DNA of 13,179 nucleotides. Origin: an uncultured Nitrososphaera sp. GTDB lineage: Archaea; Thermoproteota; Nitrososphaeria; Nitrososphaerales; Nitrososphaeraceae. Below the pieces are notes generated by a model. It was not told where the DNA came from. It searched no databases and worked only from the letters and a program-made list of their open reading frames with translations. Position numbers and translations under genes: made by a program. The stretch is from NCBI RefSeq assembly GCF_946478925.1, contig NZ_CAMLDP010000057.1, forward strand, positions 1-13,179, read 5' to 3'. Below, piece after piece: positions 1-6,091 of the stretch. Every line of letters starts with the position of its first letter. Within the stretch, counting starts at the first letter, position 1.

Positions 1-31
1 ATCCTCCTTTTTCTGGACGGCCACGAAACAT
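1..31 (-). CDS. Possible start of a divergent gene running off the left edge
   Basis: An ATG at 29-31 on the minus strand opens a frame (M-F-R-G-R-P-E-K-G-G) that stays open to the window edge. Only ten codons are visible. No Shine-Dalgarno site precedes it; the bases upstream are A/T-rich (AAAGTTTTAAAG), which could suit a leaderless archaeal transcript. It would be divergent from the gene at 162, with 1-161 as a shared control region. The R-G-R-P stretch resembles a basic DNA-binding tail but is too short to interpret. It may equally be non-coding. Confidence 0.2.
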   Translation of the reverse strand, partial: MFRGRPEKGG

Positions 32-161
32 GCTAACTTTAAAACTTTTAGCTAGTGAGCTAAACTTTAGGTTTCAATGAATATCATGACTTTTACATAG
101 ATTATAGTATTTACATAAATCAGTACAAAGCCTTATTAGATATTGCAATGATAGCAGGATA
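32..161. promoter_or_regulatory. AT-rich control region with inverted and direct repeats
   Basis: This stretch is much richer in A and T than the rest of the window and has no credible gene. It contains a perfect 7-bp inverted repeat (47-64), three spaced copies of an AACTTTA-like word (35-41, 42-50, 62-70), a small inverted repeat ATGA-ATA-TCAT (77-87) and two copies of TTTACATA (92-99 and 110-117). TTATTAGATA at 133-142 lies 20-29 bases before the ATG at 162, where a TATA box would sit for a leaderless archaeal gene. The region probably holds the promoter of the + strand genes and operator-like sites. An origin of replication is possible but not shown. Confidence 0.4.
47..64. repeat. Perfect inverted repeat, 7-bp arms
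   Basis: TTTAGCT-AGTG-AGCTAAA: both arms match exactly around a 4-base centre. As DNA it suits a dimeric repressor; as RNA it would be a small A/U-rich hairpin. It lies inside the AT-rich control region next to repeated AACTTTA words, which favours a protein-binding site over a terminator. Confidence 0.5.
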
Positions 162-386
162 ATGCCATCAGATTTATTCGCTCAAGAACTGAAAGCCACA
201 ATAGAGTCTACTACCAAATGTTTTGTTTGCAATAGCGAACTTGACTGGTCGAAGAAAGTACCCTGTCCTGACGGCTGTGGCAAAATGATAGCCTCCATTT
301 GTTCGTGTGATACTTGCAACCGACTGTTCTGTTCCGAGGACTGCTTTGACAAACACAGCGATGAGGAGATAATGCACTATGTATGA
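162..386 (+). CDS. Small cysteine-rich zinc-finger protein (74 aa)
   Basis: The function is unknown. The protein has ten cysteines arranged as C20-x2-C23, C35-x3-C39, C47-x-C49-x2-C52 and C57-x3-C61-x3-H65, enough for two or three zinc sites. The C-terminal part (residues 47-65) resembles a treble-clef or B-box-like finger of the type used for protein or nucleic-acid contacts. It opens the only + strand unit and overlaps the next gene by 8 bases (ATGTATGA), so the two are probably translated together. The site before the start (AGGAT) is a weak ribosome-binding site with short spacing; leaderless translation is an alternative. Base composition is visibly more AT-rich than the minus-strand array, hinting at separate origin or a regulated early gene. 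A shadow frame on the opposite strand is not credible because the cysteine pattern is coherent only here. Confidence 0.75.
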   Translation: MPSDLFAQELKATIESTTKCFVCNSELDWSKKVPCPDGCGKMIASICSCDTCNRLFCSEDCFDKHSDEEIMHYV

Positions 387-630
387 AAGATACCTTGGCA
401 CAGAATATGATTGTCAATGTGGTTGCTGCTACCGTCCAAAAGACGGAATTAGAATTTTGACACATATAGCCGATAAAGACTCTATCTTCTTCAAACTAAA
501 GCTATGTGAAAAATGTCTTGGTCACAGAAAATATGCCAAGCAGTACGGAATTAGGTACACCATAACAAGCACTGGCCGGCGTCATTTCTATCAGGAAGAA
601 GAGATTAAACAAACGGCGGCCGCAGGATAA
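379..630 (+). CDS. Small cysteine-cluster protein (83 aa)
   Basis: Not recognised. A tight N-terminal cluster C12-x-C14-x-C16-C17 and a second pair C43-x2-C46 with H49 suggest one zinc-binding knuckle. The C-terminal third is basic with aromatic residues (R-R-H-F-Y-Q) and could touch nucleic acid. The start overlaps the previous gene by 8 bases, with GAGGAG located 12-17 bases upstream inside that gene, so translational coupling is likely. Its last 26 bases overlap, tail to tail, the 3' end of the minus-strand gene at 605-985, so transcripts from the two strands would be complementary there. A T-rich tract follows the stop directly. Confidence 0.7.
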   Translation: MYERYLGTEYDCQCGCCYRPKDGIRILTHIADKDSIFFKLKLCEKCLGHRKYAKQYGIRYTITSTGRRHFYQEEEIKQTAAAG

Positions 631-985
631 TCTTTTTCTTTGTGCGGTTGCGCCTGCTCAATACGTTTAGGATTATCTGCTGTTTTTCCTCTGAAAAGTG
701 AACCCGAAAAGGAAGGCTTGTCTCTTCCGACCTGACCTTGCCTGTGAATTTCCTGCCCTTCATCTTTTCTGCGACCATCTTTCTAGCAATCGCAGAGGCT
801 TTTGGAAGGCCAGCAGTTGACTTTGCAGCCAAGCCAAACGCTATTCTGGCCGCAATCTGCTTCGGGGTAGGGTTCTCCAGGTAGGCCGGCGGTGTTCGCA
901 TCCTTACCGTGCCGTCTGGCCTTCTCTCCAAGATGAAATACTTGGGCTGGCCGGGCTTGCCGTAGTCAGGATTTGGAACCTTCAT
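605..985 (-). CDS. Basic hypothetical protein (126 aa), last gene of the minus-strand array
   Basis: Not recognised. The N-terminal third has a beta-rich look (KYFILERRPDGTVRMRT), followed by a proline-rich link and an alanine/lysine-rich helical segment (about residues 40-80) that starts P-T-P-K-Q-I-A-A-R. The C-terminus is strongly basic (RRNRTKKKIILR), suggesting nucleic-acid binding. No cysteines are present, unlike most neighbours. The start ATG follows GGAGAGATAA, a good Shine-Dalgarno site, and overlaps the end of the previous gene by 20 bases. Its 3' end overlaps the + strand gene at 379-630 by 26 bases. An architectural or packaging role is conceivable but unproven. Confidence 0.75.
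   Translation of the reverse strand: MKVPNPDYGKPGQPKYFILERRPDGTVRMRTPPAYLENPTPKQIAARIAFGLAAKSTAGLPKASAIARKMVAEKMKGRKFTGKVRSEETSLPFRVHFSEEKQQIILNVLSRRNRTKKKIILRPPFV
631..641 (+). terminator. U-rich terminator tract for the + strand pair
   Basis: The sequence TCTTTTTCTTT comes right after the stop codon at 628-630. Archaeal RNA polymerase often stops on such U-tracts without a hairpin. It lies within the coding region of the opposing gene, which fits a compact convergent junction. It could also be chance, since the tract encodes lysines on the other strand. Confidence 0.35.
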
Positions 986-1190
986 TTATCTCTCCTGTCT
1001 GTAGGTTGAAGCTAGAATTCATCTGGTCAATCCCGTATTTCTCCGCAAGCCATTTGCACTTTGCGTTCCACTGGTCGGTCAGGATTTCAGGCGAAGTAAG
1101 ACTTACCAACTGCCTAGCAGGGCTGTCGTGAAGTAAATCCCAAATCCTGCGCAGCTCTTTCAGGTCCTCGGCATCGAGAACTTTTGTCAT
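966..1190 (-). CDS. Hypothetical small helical protein (74 aa)
   Basis: The function is unknown. It is an acidic-to-neutral, mostly helical protein with LKELRRIWDLLHD near the N-terminus and a single cysteine. I chose the ATG at 1190 because GAAGG lies 8 bases upstream of it. An alternative TTG two codons earlier (1196) overlaps the TGA of the preceding gene as TTGA, an arrangement seen at two other junctions in the array, so that start remains possible. It is coupled tightly to both neighbours: 2-4 bases from the winged-helix gene and a 20-base overlap with the next gene. Confidence 0.65.
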   Translation of the reverse strand: MTKVLDAEDLKELRRIWDLLHDSPARQLVSLTSPEILTDQWNAKCKWLAEKYGIDQMNSSFNLQTGEINEGSKS

Positions 1191-1192
1191 TG

Positions 1193-1627
1193 TCAAACCC
1201 TTCTTTCCTCTTTGCAGTCATTACAGACAAGCGTGTGTATATTTTTGACGGTCGTGTTAGAGCTGCCGCAATTACTGCACTTTAAAATGACGTTGACCGT
1301 GACATCGCCCTTTAGGTTCTGCTTTTTGAACCTGAAAAAATAGCTTCCGCACTTTGTACATGAATACTGCTGCTGGCCTCGCTTGAACCCCCTTCGGATT
1401 GCAATGCCGTCGCAGCCGTCTCTAGGGCACCTGACCTGTAGTTTTTCAGCGACTCTGTACTTGTCGTCGCCCTCCTTTGCAAGCATTCCAGAATCCACCA
1501 GGCTGTTGAGAAGCCTAGCGGCAATGTTTGGCTGCAACTTTAGCGCAGAGGCCACATAGTCGAGGCTGACTCCGAACTCGGCAGAGTTGTGCTTGACAAA
1601 GCGGTAGACTTCATTTGTCATCTTCAT
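1193..1627 (-). CDS. Winged-helix protein with two zinc ribbons (144 aa), likely regulator
   Basis: Residues 1-60 form a predicted winged helix-turn-helix (VSLDYVASALKLQPNIAARLL then LVDSGMLAKEGDDKYRV, a typical recognition helix and wing). Two zinc ribbons follow: C67-x4-C72 with C90-x2-C93, and C117-x2-C120 with C135-x2-C138. The first ribbon, with G-x3-G-Q-Q-Q-Y-x-C-x2-C-G-x2-F, resembles the InsA-type ribbon found before helix-turn-helix domains in IS1-like proteins. The combination is typical of archaeal transcription factors. It is inferred to be a DNA-binding regulator, possibly of the array itself or of the AT-rich region at 32-161. The ATG at 1627 is preceded by GGTAAAAAAATA; a second ATG two codons on (1621) is also possible. 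A transcription-initiation or transposase-accessory role cannot be excluded. Confidence 0.75.
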   Translation of the reverse strand: MKMTNEVYRFVKHNSAEFGVSLDYVASALKLQPNIAARLLNSLVDSGMLAKEGDDKYRVAEKLQVRCPRDGCDGIAIRRGFKRGQQQYSCTKCGSYFFRFKKQNLKGDVTVNVILKCSNCGSSNTTVKNIHTLVCNDCKEERRV

Positions 1628-1640
1628 TATTTTTTTACCG

Positions 1641-1757
1641 CTATTTCCGTGATTTTCTTAATTTCTTGTCAGTCTCTACAAGCGCCTCAAAGGAGATGCG
1701 CGCAAGCTCTTTGAGCTCCTTGCGCTGGCGTGGTGAGACTTGACCCACATTTCCCAT
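1641..1757 (-). CDS. Tiny basic hypothetical protein (38 aa)
   Basis: A 38-codon gene in the gap between the RFC-like gene and the winged-helix gene. It begins M-G-N-V-G-Q, then a helix rich in charged residues (SPRQRKELKELARISFEALV), and ends in K-K-L-R-K-S-R-K. Support comes from its start: GGAGGTAAAAGAG sits right before the ATG, and it carries the ATGGGAA start shared by five other genes here. It fills the gap almost exactly, 17 bases after one stop and 13 before the next start. It is probably a small DNA- or protein-binding helix; the function is unknown. Confidence 0.6.
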   Translation of the reverse strand: MGNVGQVSPRQRKELKELARISFEALVETDKKLRKSRK

Positions 1758-1774
1758 TCTCTTTTACCTCCATC

Positions 1775-4675
1775 TTAGTAGTCGGCCTGCTTTAAAACCT
1801 CATCTCTGAGGATTACAAGCCACTGTTTCATGTCGTACGTAGTGCTTGGGTGTATGAGCAGGCGGTTTTCTATGAATTTTACCAGGTTGAATGCGTCGTA
1901 GGAAAGGATCTTGTCTACAGACGCACGCACACCTAGCAGGTCGGCAATCTTGCCAAGCCCTCCCACCGTCTGCACATCGAGGCCAGAGTCCGGGTCATAC
2001 GCAATCCTAAAGGTAAAGAACGCGTTGTCCGGCGACAGTGTTCTTTTCCTTGCAAGTTCCCGCAGCCTCGTGTCGGAATAGTTGCGACGGCCCGCGCCTG
2101 TAAAGGCATAGGGTGTCCTTGGCGAATAGATGTTTGACTTTTCATCGCGTGGCCGAAATGTCCTTGGCTCTGTGGTCGGCTTCTCGGTAGGCTCTAGCTC
2201 ATCTGCCTCTTCTTGCTTCTTTGGCTTGCTAGTCTTAGGCGATTGTCTAACGGGTACAGTCCTGACCTTTGGCTGGCAAATCTGCATTGCAAGGTCGTCA
2301 ATTATCTTGGTGGCCTCCTCGGTGGACAGCTTGCGCGGTTTTACCTGCAAAGTCCATTCTTTGTTAAAGAGGCTCATGGCGTGGTCTGATAGTTTTACGC
2401 CCTTGTCTGCAAGTTTCTGTCTGAAATGGATTAGAAGCTGGTTGTAGCCGGCTATTTCCTTTGAAAGTGACTTGTCCTCAAGAGCCTTGCCCTCCTCGAT
2501 TGCCTGCTCTTTTATCTCTTCTTTGGTCGGAGCCGGAACCTCTGTCACCGACTTGCCCTTTTTGGCGGCGCGTCTTATAGCATCTGCAAGCGCGTCGTCC
2601 TTGAGCCTCTTTAGAAGGTCAGGGATGCTTACGAGTTTTTCCCTGTATTCCTGCGCCCCTTCCGGCGTCACTATGAACCTCTGAATGTGTGTCTTGACGT
2701 AAGCGCCGGTCGAGTCCTTGTTTGCCTTTTCGTACGCGTAAATCTCGCCCTCGACAAGCCTGAGCTTTTCTTCCGCCTCGGCAGGGTCTTTTGTTACGAC
2801 AAACGGAATAAGGATGCCGTTTGTAGCAGCGACTACAATCCAGTAGCCGTCCTTTGCTTTCTCTTCCGCCTCATGTGGCTTTGGCTCGACTACCTCTTCT
2901 CTGTTCTTTGGCGGTGCAGCCATTGGTTCCACCGGCCGCTGCACCTTCGGTTCCATTGATTCAGCACTGAAAAGCGAGGCCCTGGCCTTGTCTATGGCGT
3001 CAGTGATGTTGTCGGCCTTTACCATAGTGTCACGGCTGTACTGGTCAGTCCTTGGCTTCCCTACCTCATGGAATCTTACTGTGAACGCGCCCTCCTCGAA
3101 GGCCTCCGGGTGGAATGCCTCGACCTCGTACTCTTTGCCCTTTATCTTCATCTTTTCCTTGTGTCTTGCAGCTACAGGCGCTATCTTTTCCTCCTCCTCT
3201 GATACCTTGGGTCTTGCCGGTAGTGGCTTGACCGTAAATGCCGGCTCGCCCGTCCTTATTCCCTCGACGGCGCGTATGCTCTCGGCAATTGCAGCAGGGT
3301 CTTTGAACTGCTTGTTTTGCTCCAAAAAGTCGACTCCTTCCTTTACCTGCGTTCCAATTCTCACCCTGACAGACTTTACCATGACAGGCTCTAGCACCGG
3401 CATGACCTTGTTTTGCAGGTAGTCGTTGGCTGACGGCTCATCTTCAAAAGCCTGACCCACATGGTACTTGTTGTTTCCGTGCTCGACAATCACTAGGTAG
3501 TATTTCTTGCGGCCTCTCGCCGGAGCGTTCTTTGTCAGGTCTACAGGCGGCGCGCTTGCCTTGGCCTCCTTTTCTATCATGTCGATAAAGCCCTGCGCCT
3601 TGGATAGTTTCTGCGAAAAGTCGCCCGCCTCCGCCGGCGTGATGGTCATCAGCTCGACCTGCGCGTTTACCTTTACGCCATAGTCCTTGCGAATCTTTTT
3701 GAGTTTCAGGTTAAGTTGCAGTTTTTCTTCTTCCAGTACCTTTCTGTTGTGAGGCGTCGAAAGGTCGATTTTGAAAGGAACCAGCGCCTCTCCCGGTATG
3801 TTGCCGGCCAGCATAAGGAACTCTTGCGGCTGCGGTGCAGCAGTTGACACGGCCTCCTCGAAAGATACCTCCTCATTTACTTTGCTAGCAGGCATTATCT
3901 CGGCCAGCTTTTGACGGCCAATGCCTGCGGCAATTGCAGCCGACAGTCTTATCATTCCCTGCCTGAGCGACCCGTCGTTGTCGCTTATCTGCAAGACTTC
4001 TTTTGCTATCTTGGCAATCTCTGCATCGGCCAGACTAGCGCCTTCTTTCTTTGCAATTTCTGCAAGTTTTTCTGATATGTCCTTCTCTGTCAGTGGTTGA
4101 AATTCAAGGCACAGCGCGCGGTCATGGACTGCATGGAGCCTCGTGTCGAGCGTACCCCACCTGAGCCAGTGGCCGGGGTCTTTGTTGGTCGTCCAAATCA
4201 TGCACATGTCCTTGCTCTTTTCAATCAGTGGCCGAAACTCTAGCATGGCGTCAGTCGTGATGCGGTCGGCCTCGTCAATTATCAGGATTTTCTGGCAGCC
4301 GGCAGGAGGCAGGTTTCTTGTAAACTCGTATATCTCGCCACCGGGAAGGCAGTCCTGCTTTGTCACCGTGCGCCTCATTATCTTTAGGGGCACATGAAAT
4401 GCAATCTCGGAATAGGGGTCGTTATTTTCTTCGACAATTGCCTTTTGGATAAAGTACTCGTTTGCCGTTGCGATTGCGGCAGATGTTTTCCCAAGGCCGG
4501 GAGGACCACTTAGGATTATCAGGCTTGGAAACGGCCTGTTCCCATATACGTACCCCGCCAAAACTTCAATGTGCTGCCTATTCCCGACCAGATCCTTTAT
4601 TCGGCGCGGTCGGTACTTTTCCGTCTCTACTACGACTCTTGCTGCTTCTCCTTGTTGTCCTTGTTTGATTCCCAT
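1775..4675 (-). CDS. RFC-like clamp-loader AAA+ ATPase with a 700-residue extension (966 aa)
   Basis: Residues 20-255 are an AAA+ domain of the replication factor C kind: Walker A GPPGLGKT at 57-64, Walker B ILIIDEAD at 130-137, sensor 1 T-T-N at 162-164, sensor 2 region GSLRQGMIRL at 236-244. The RFC Ser-Arg-Cys box is not conserved; HDRALCLEF stands at that place. RFC opens the sliding clamp PCNA and loads it onto DNA with ATP. The usual archaeal RFC subunits are roughly 320-500 residues, so the extension is exceptional. It contains a predicted coiled coil (315-370), three beta-rich modules starting with Y-x-V strands (391-440, 512-575, 610-680), low-complexity linkers rich in K, E and P (590-608, 800-850) and a globular end (875-966). 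I chose the start at 4675, which has GGTGTAAAAAAGAA before it; it overlaps the previous gene by 46 bases. An extended start at 4762 is less likely. It could load an element-specific or host clamp, or be a non-RFC AAA+ machine. Confidence 0.8.
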   Translation of the reverse strand: MGIKQGQQGEAARVVVETEKYRPRRIKDLVGNRQHIEVLAGYVYGNRPFPSLIILSGPPGLGKTSAAIATANEYFIQKAIVEENNDPYSEIAFHVPLKIMRRTVTKQDCLPGGEIYEFTRNLPPAGCQKILIIDEADRITTDAMLEFRPLIEKSKDMCMIWTTNKDPGHWLRWGTLDTRLHAVHDRALCLEFQPLTEKDISEKLAEIAKKEGASLADAEIAKIAKEVLQISDNDGSLRQGMIRLSAAIAAGIGRQKLAEIMPASKVNEEVSFEEAVSTAAPQPQEFLMLAGNIPGEALVPFKIDLSTPHNRKVLEEEKLQLNLKLKKIRKDYGVKVNAQVELMTITPAEAGDFSQKLSKAQGFIDMIEKEAKASAPPVDLTKNAPARGRKKYYLVIVEHGNNKYHVGQAFEDEPSANDYLQNKVMPVLEPVMVKSVRVRIGTQVKEGVDFLEQNKQFKDPAAIAESIRAVEGIRTGEPAFTVKPLPARPKVSEEEEKIAPVAARHKEKMKIKGKEYEVEAFHPEAFEEGAFTVRFHEVGKPRTDQYSRDTMVKADNITDAIDKARASLFSAESMEPKVQRPVEPMAAPPKNREEVVEPKPHEAEEKAKDGYWIVVAATNGILIPFVVTKDPAEAEEKLRLVEGEIYAYEKANKDSTGAYVKTHIQRFIVTPEGAQEYREKLVSIPDLLKRLKDDALADAIRRAAKKGKSVTEVPAPTKEEIKEQAIEEGKALEDKSLSKEIAGYNQLLIHFRQKLADKGVKLSDHAMSLFNKEWTLQVKPRKLSTEEATKIIDDLAMQICQPKVRTVPVRQSPKTSKPKKQEEADELEPTEKPTTEPRTFRPRDEKSNIYSPRTPYAFTGAGRRNYSDTRLRELARKRTLSPDNAFFTFRIAYDPDSGLDVQTVGGLGKIADLLGVRASVDKILSYDAFNLVKFIENRLLIHPSTTYDMKQWLVILRDEVLKQADY

Positions 4676-5454
4676 TTCTTTTTTACACCTTCGAGTATTT
4701 GCCGCACCATGTCCTCGGCCATGCCCGGCGGCGAAGGCTCTAGCCCCTCCGTCTCTTCCCACTTGCGGTACTCAACGACGTACGAGGTCGGCAAAAACAC
4801 AGTCTCGACATCTCCTTGCAGGTACACTTCATAGCAAGGAAAGTCCTTTGCCATGACAAGGCACATCTTGCCTGCGTGCTCTCCTCCTACTACCCGGCCC
4901 AAAAACAGGTAGTTGTTATCCTTGTTCTTTGGCTGCTGCAAGAACTGCCACTCCTCTGCAACCATCTTTTCAAGCTCCGAACGCATGATTGAAGCGCCCT
5001 TTTTCTTTGCCTTTTTCCAGACCGCAGAAACCACCCTCTCTAGCAAATAGTCGCTTACGCGCATGTTCTTTGCTATATGACGTATGTTGTTCTTGGCAAA
5101 GTCCTCGGCCTTTATCCTCTTGAACTTCGGCTTCTTTGCAGGTATTCTGGTTCCTACTGGCCTCTTTCTCTCTCGCTCCTCTTCCTCATCCTCTATTGCT
5201 TCCTGAACCTCGGCCGATATGTTGCGCTTGTAGAACCCAATGACATCGCTTGACATGTAGTAAATGTCCTCTGCCGTGTTTGCGTTTGCAGCTATCAGCT
5301 TGACATCTTCAAGGAACCTGCGAATCGCCTTCTCGGTGGCCTCCTCATCTGTGGTGGCCTTGGCGATGTACTTGAACACAAAGTTAAGTTCTATCTCTTC
5401 CTGTTTCTGTTGTTTCTTCCTCTGCTGCCTTTTTCCTGGCTTTGCCTGTCTCAA
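4630..5454 (-). CDS. Hypothetical protein with coiled-coil and KOW/SH3-like domain (274 aa)
   Basis: No family is recognised with certainty. The N-terminus is very basic (RQQRKKQQKQ), followed by a helical part to residue 90 and an acidic run E-D-E-E-E-E-R-E-R-K-R. A helical segment at 115-172 has a wHTH-like look (VSDYLLERVVSAVWKKAKKK). Residues 182-228 form a beta-rich module (YLFLGRVVGGEHAGKMCLVM, then YEVYLQGDVETVFLPTSYV) resembling KOW/SH3-like barrels. The start is a TTG at 5454 overlapping the previous TGA as TTGA, with GGTGAGATA upstream. Its 3' end (4630-4675) contains the ribosome-binding site and first codons of the RFC-like gene, so the two are probably co-translated and may act together at DNA. 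Confidence 0.7.
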   Translation of the reverse strand: MRQAKPGKRQQRKKQQKQEEIELNFVFKYIAKATTDEEATEKAIRRFLEDVKLIAANANTAEDIYYMSSDVIGFYKRNISAEVQEAIEDEEEERERKRPVGTRIPAKKPKFKRIKAEDFAKNNIRHIAKNMRVSDYLLERVVSAVWKKAKKKGASIMRSELEKMVAEEWQFLQQPKNKDNNYLFLGRVVGGEHAGKMCLVMAKDFPCYEVYLQGDVETVFLPTSYVVEYRKWEETEGLEPSPPGMAEDMVRQILEGVKKKWESNKDNKEKQQES

Positions 5455-5729
5455 TATCTCACCAGCTCATTGTCGCTTAGGCCGTCAGGCTGCGCCTCGC
5501 AGCCATCATCGCATTCGTTGCAGGCATGGTATGCCCCTTCGCTTTCGCCGTCGTCCTCTCCCTTTTCAAACTGCTTTCTCTCTTCGTTCCATGTCCACTC
5601 GATGTTGTCGTGTTGCATTTCCTGAATCTTGTTTATTATGTGCCCGCACACCATGCAGACAGGCTGCCTTTTTTCAGCGGCGGCAAGTGCCATCTCTTCT
5701 TCTTGTGTTCTAGGCGCTTTGTATGGCAT
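5451..5729 (-). CDS. Zinc-binding hypothetical protein (92 aa)
   Basis: Visible features are C25-x2-C28 with H30, and C70-x2-C73 with C77, most likely a split zinc ribbon around an acidic, tryptophan-containing insert (IEWTWNEERKQFEKGEDDGE at about 43-62). The ATG overlaps the stop of the DUF4314 gene as TAATG, and its own TGA overlaps the TTG of the next gene, so it sits in a tightly coupled trio. The function is unknown; the ribbon suggests binding to a nucleic acid or partner protein rather than catalysis. Confidence 0.7.
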   Translation of the reverse strand: MPYKAPRTQEEEMALAAAEKRQPVCMVCGHIINKIQEMQHDNIEWTWNEERKQFEKGEDDGESEGAYHACNECDDGCEAQPDGLSDNELVRY

Positions 5730-5968
5730 TATTCTTTGCTCTTCTCCTCATTTACGACCTTGTACGAGTCCTTGCCTTCTATCAGCGCGAGGCCAGACCC
5801 GGAATCCCACTTTATCCATATCTGCGGCTCTCCGCCCATGCTTTCCGGCAGGAAGTCGATTGATTTTACAGTGCCCCTGTCGCCGGCCTTGAGCTTGGTG
5901 TATGGGTCGTTTGTAAAAACCAACTCTACACGATCTCCCACTTTGCAACACACGTATTTATTTCCCAT
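5729..5968 (-). CDS. DUF4314-family small SH3-like protein (79 aa)
   Basis: The sequence fits the DUF4314 family (Pfam), small beta-barrel proteins often found in phages and plasmids: G11-D12-R13-V-E-L-V, then DPYTKLKAGDRGTV (21-34), and W54-D-S-G-S-G-L-A-L near the end, matching the family's D-P-Y-T-x-L-x-x-G-x-x-G-T-V and W-D-x-G-S-x-L pattern. The family has no settled biochemical function. It starts with the shared module GTGTGAAAAAAAGAA-ATGGGAAAT and is the first gene after the leader region at 5969-6091, so it probably opens a subunit of the array with the next two genes. Family assignment is from memory of the motif. Confidence 0.7.
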   Translation of the reverse strand: MGNKYVCCKVGDRVELVFTNDPYTKLKAGDRGTVKSIDFLPESMGGEPQIWIKWDSGSGLALIEGKDSYKVVNEEKSKE

Positions 5969-5994
5969 TTCTTTTTTTCACACTCTCTCTTTTT

Positions 5995-6060
5995 TTAGTA
6001 GGACTTGGCGTTACCCGGTTCCAGTTGGGCTTTTGCCCGGAACTGTCCTATTGGAACCAT
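5995..6060 (-). CDS. Possible 21-aa leader peptide inside the leader element
   Basis: ATG at 6060 to TAA at 5995 encodes M-V-P-I-G-Q-F-R-A-K-A-Q-L-E-P-G-N-A-K-S-Y. The second leader region (11181-11344) has M-V-P-S-G from its ATG at 11326 and, in another frame, Q-V-Q-R-E-S-G-N-A-K-T, so traces of both ends are shared. The middle does not stay in frame there, and no Shine-Dalgarno site precedes either ATG. A conserved structured RNA explains the similarity at least as well. Confidence 0.15.
   Translation of the reverse strand: MVPIGQFRAKAQLEPGNAKSY
6004..6060 (-). promoter_or_regulatory. Structured leader element, short copy
   Basis: Upstream of the DUF4314 gene. Read on the minus strand, the element runs from ATGGTTCCAA (6060-6051) to CGGGTAACGCCAAG (6017-6004). 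GGUUC pairs with GAACC at 6054-6058/6017-6021, enclosing a hairpin made of CAGUU/AACUG and GGGC-AAAA-GCCC (6022-6045). The 14-base end block is identical at 11220-11233, and the start block recurs at 11317-11326. The tail from here to the start codon is A-rich in both places. It is probably a regulatory 5' leader or an RNA-processing or protein-binding site; no known riboswitch class is recognised and no TATA box is evident. Confidence 0.5.
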
Positions 6061-6061
6061 A

Positions 6062-6082
6062 GACAGGTATGAAAGCCCTGTC
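6062..6082 (-). terminator. Hairpin just after the deacetylase stop codon
   Basis: GACAGG and CCTGTC form a 6-bp stem around a 9-base loop, starting 10 bases after the stop at 6092. No U-tract follows, so it is not a classical terminator; it may protect or process the 3' end. The CUGUC arm can alternatively pair with GACAG at 6045-6049, competing with this hairpin. Confidence 0.3.
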
Positions 6083-6091
6083 CTTACTCTA

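Noticed and set aside
4676..4762. Longer start for the RFC-like gene (M-G-R-D-G-G-A...)
   Set aside because: No ribosome-binding site there, an unusual Gly/Ala/His-rich peptide, and deep overlap with the previous gene; the 4675 start has the shared GGTG module.
5526..6062. Long + strand frames opposite the array (also at 2988-3422, 6122-6658, 6588-7229)
   Set aside because: They are shadows: low-complexity Ser/Arg/Cys-rich translations with no ribosome-binding sites, opposite genes with clear motifs.
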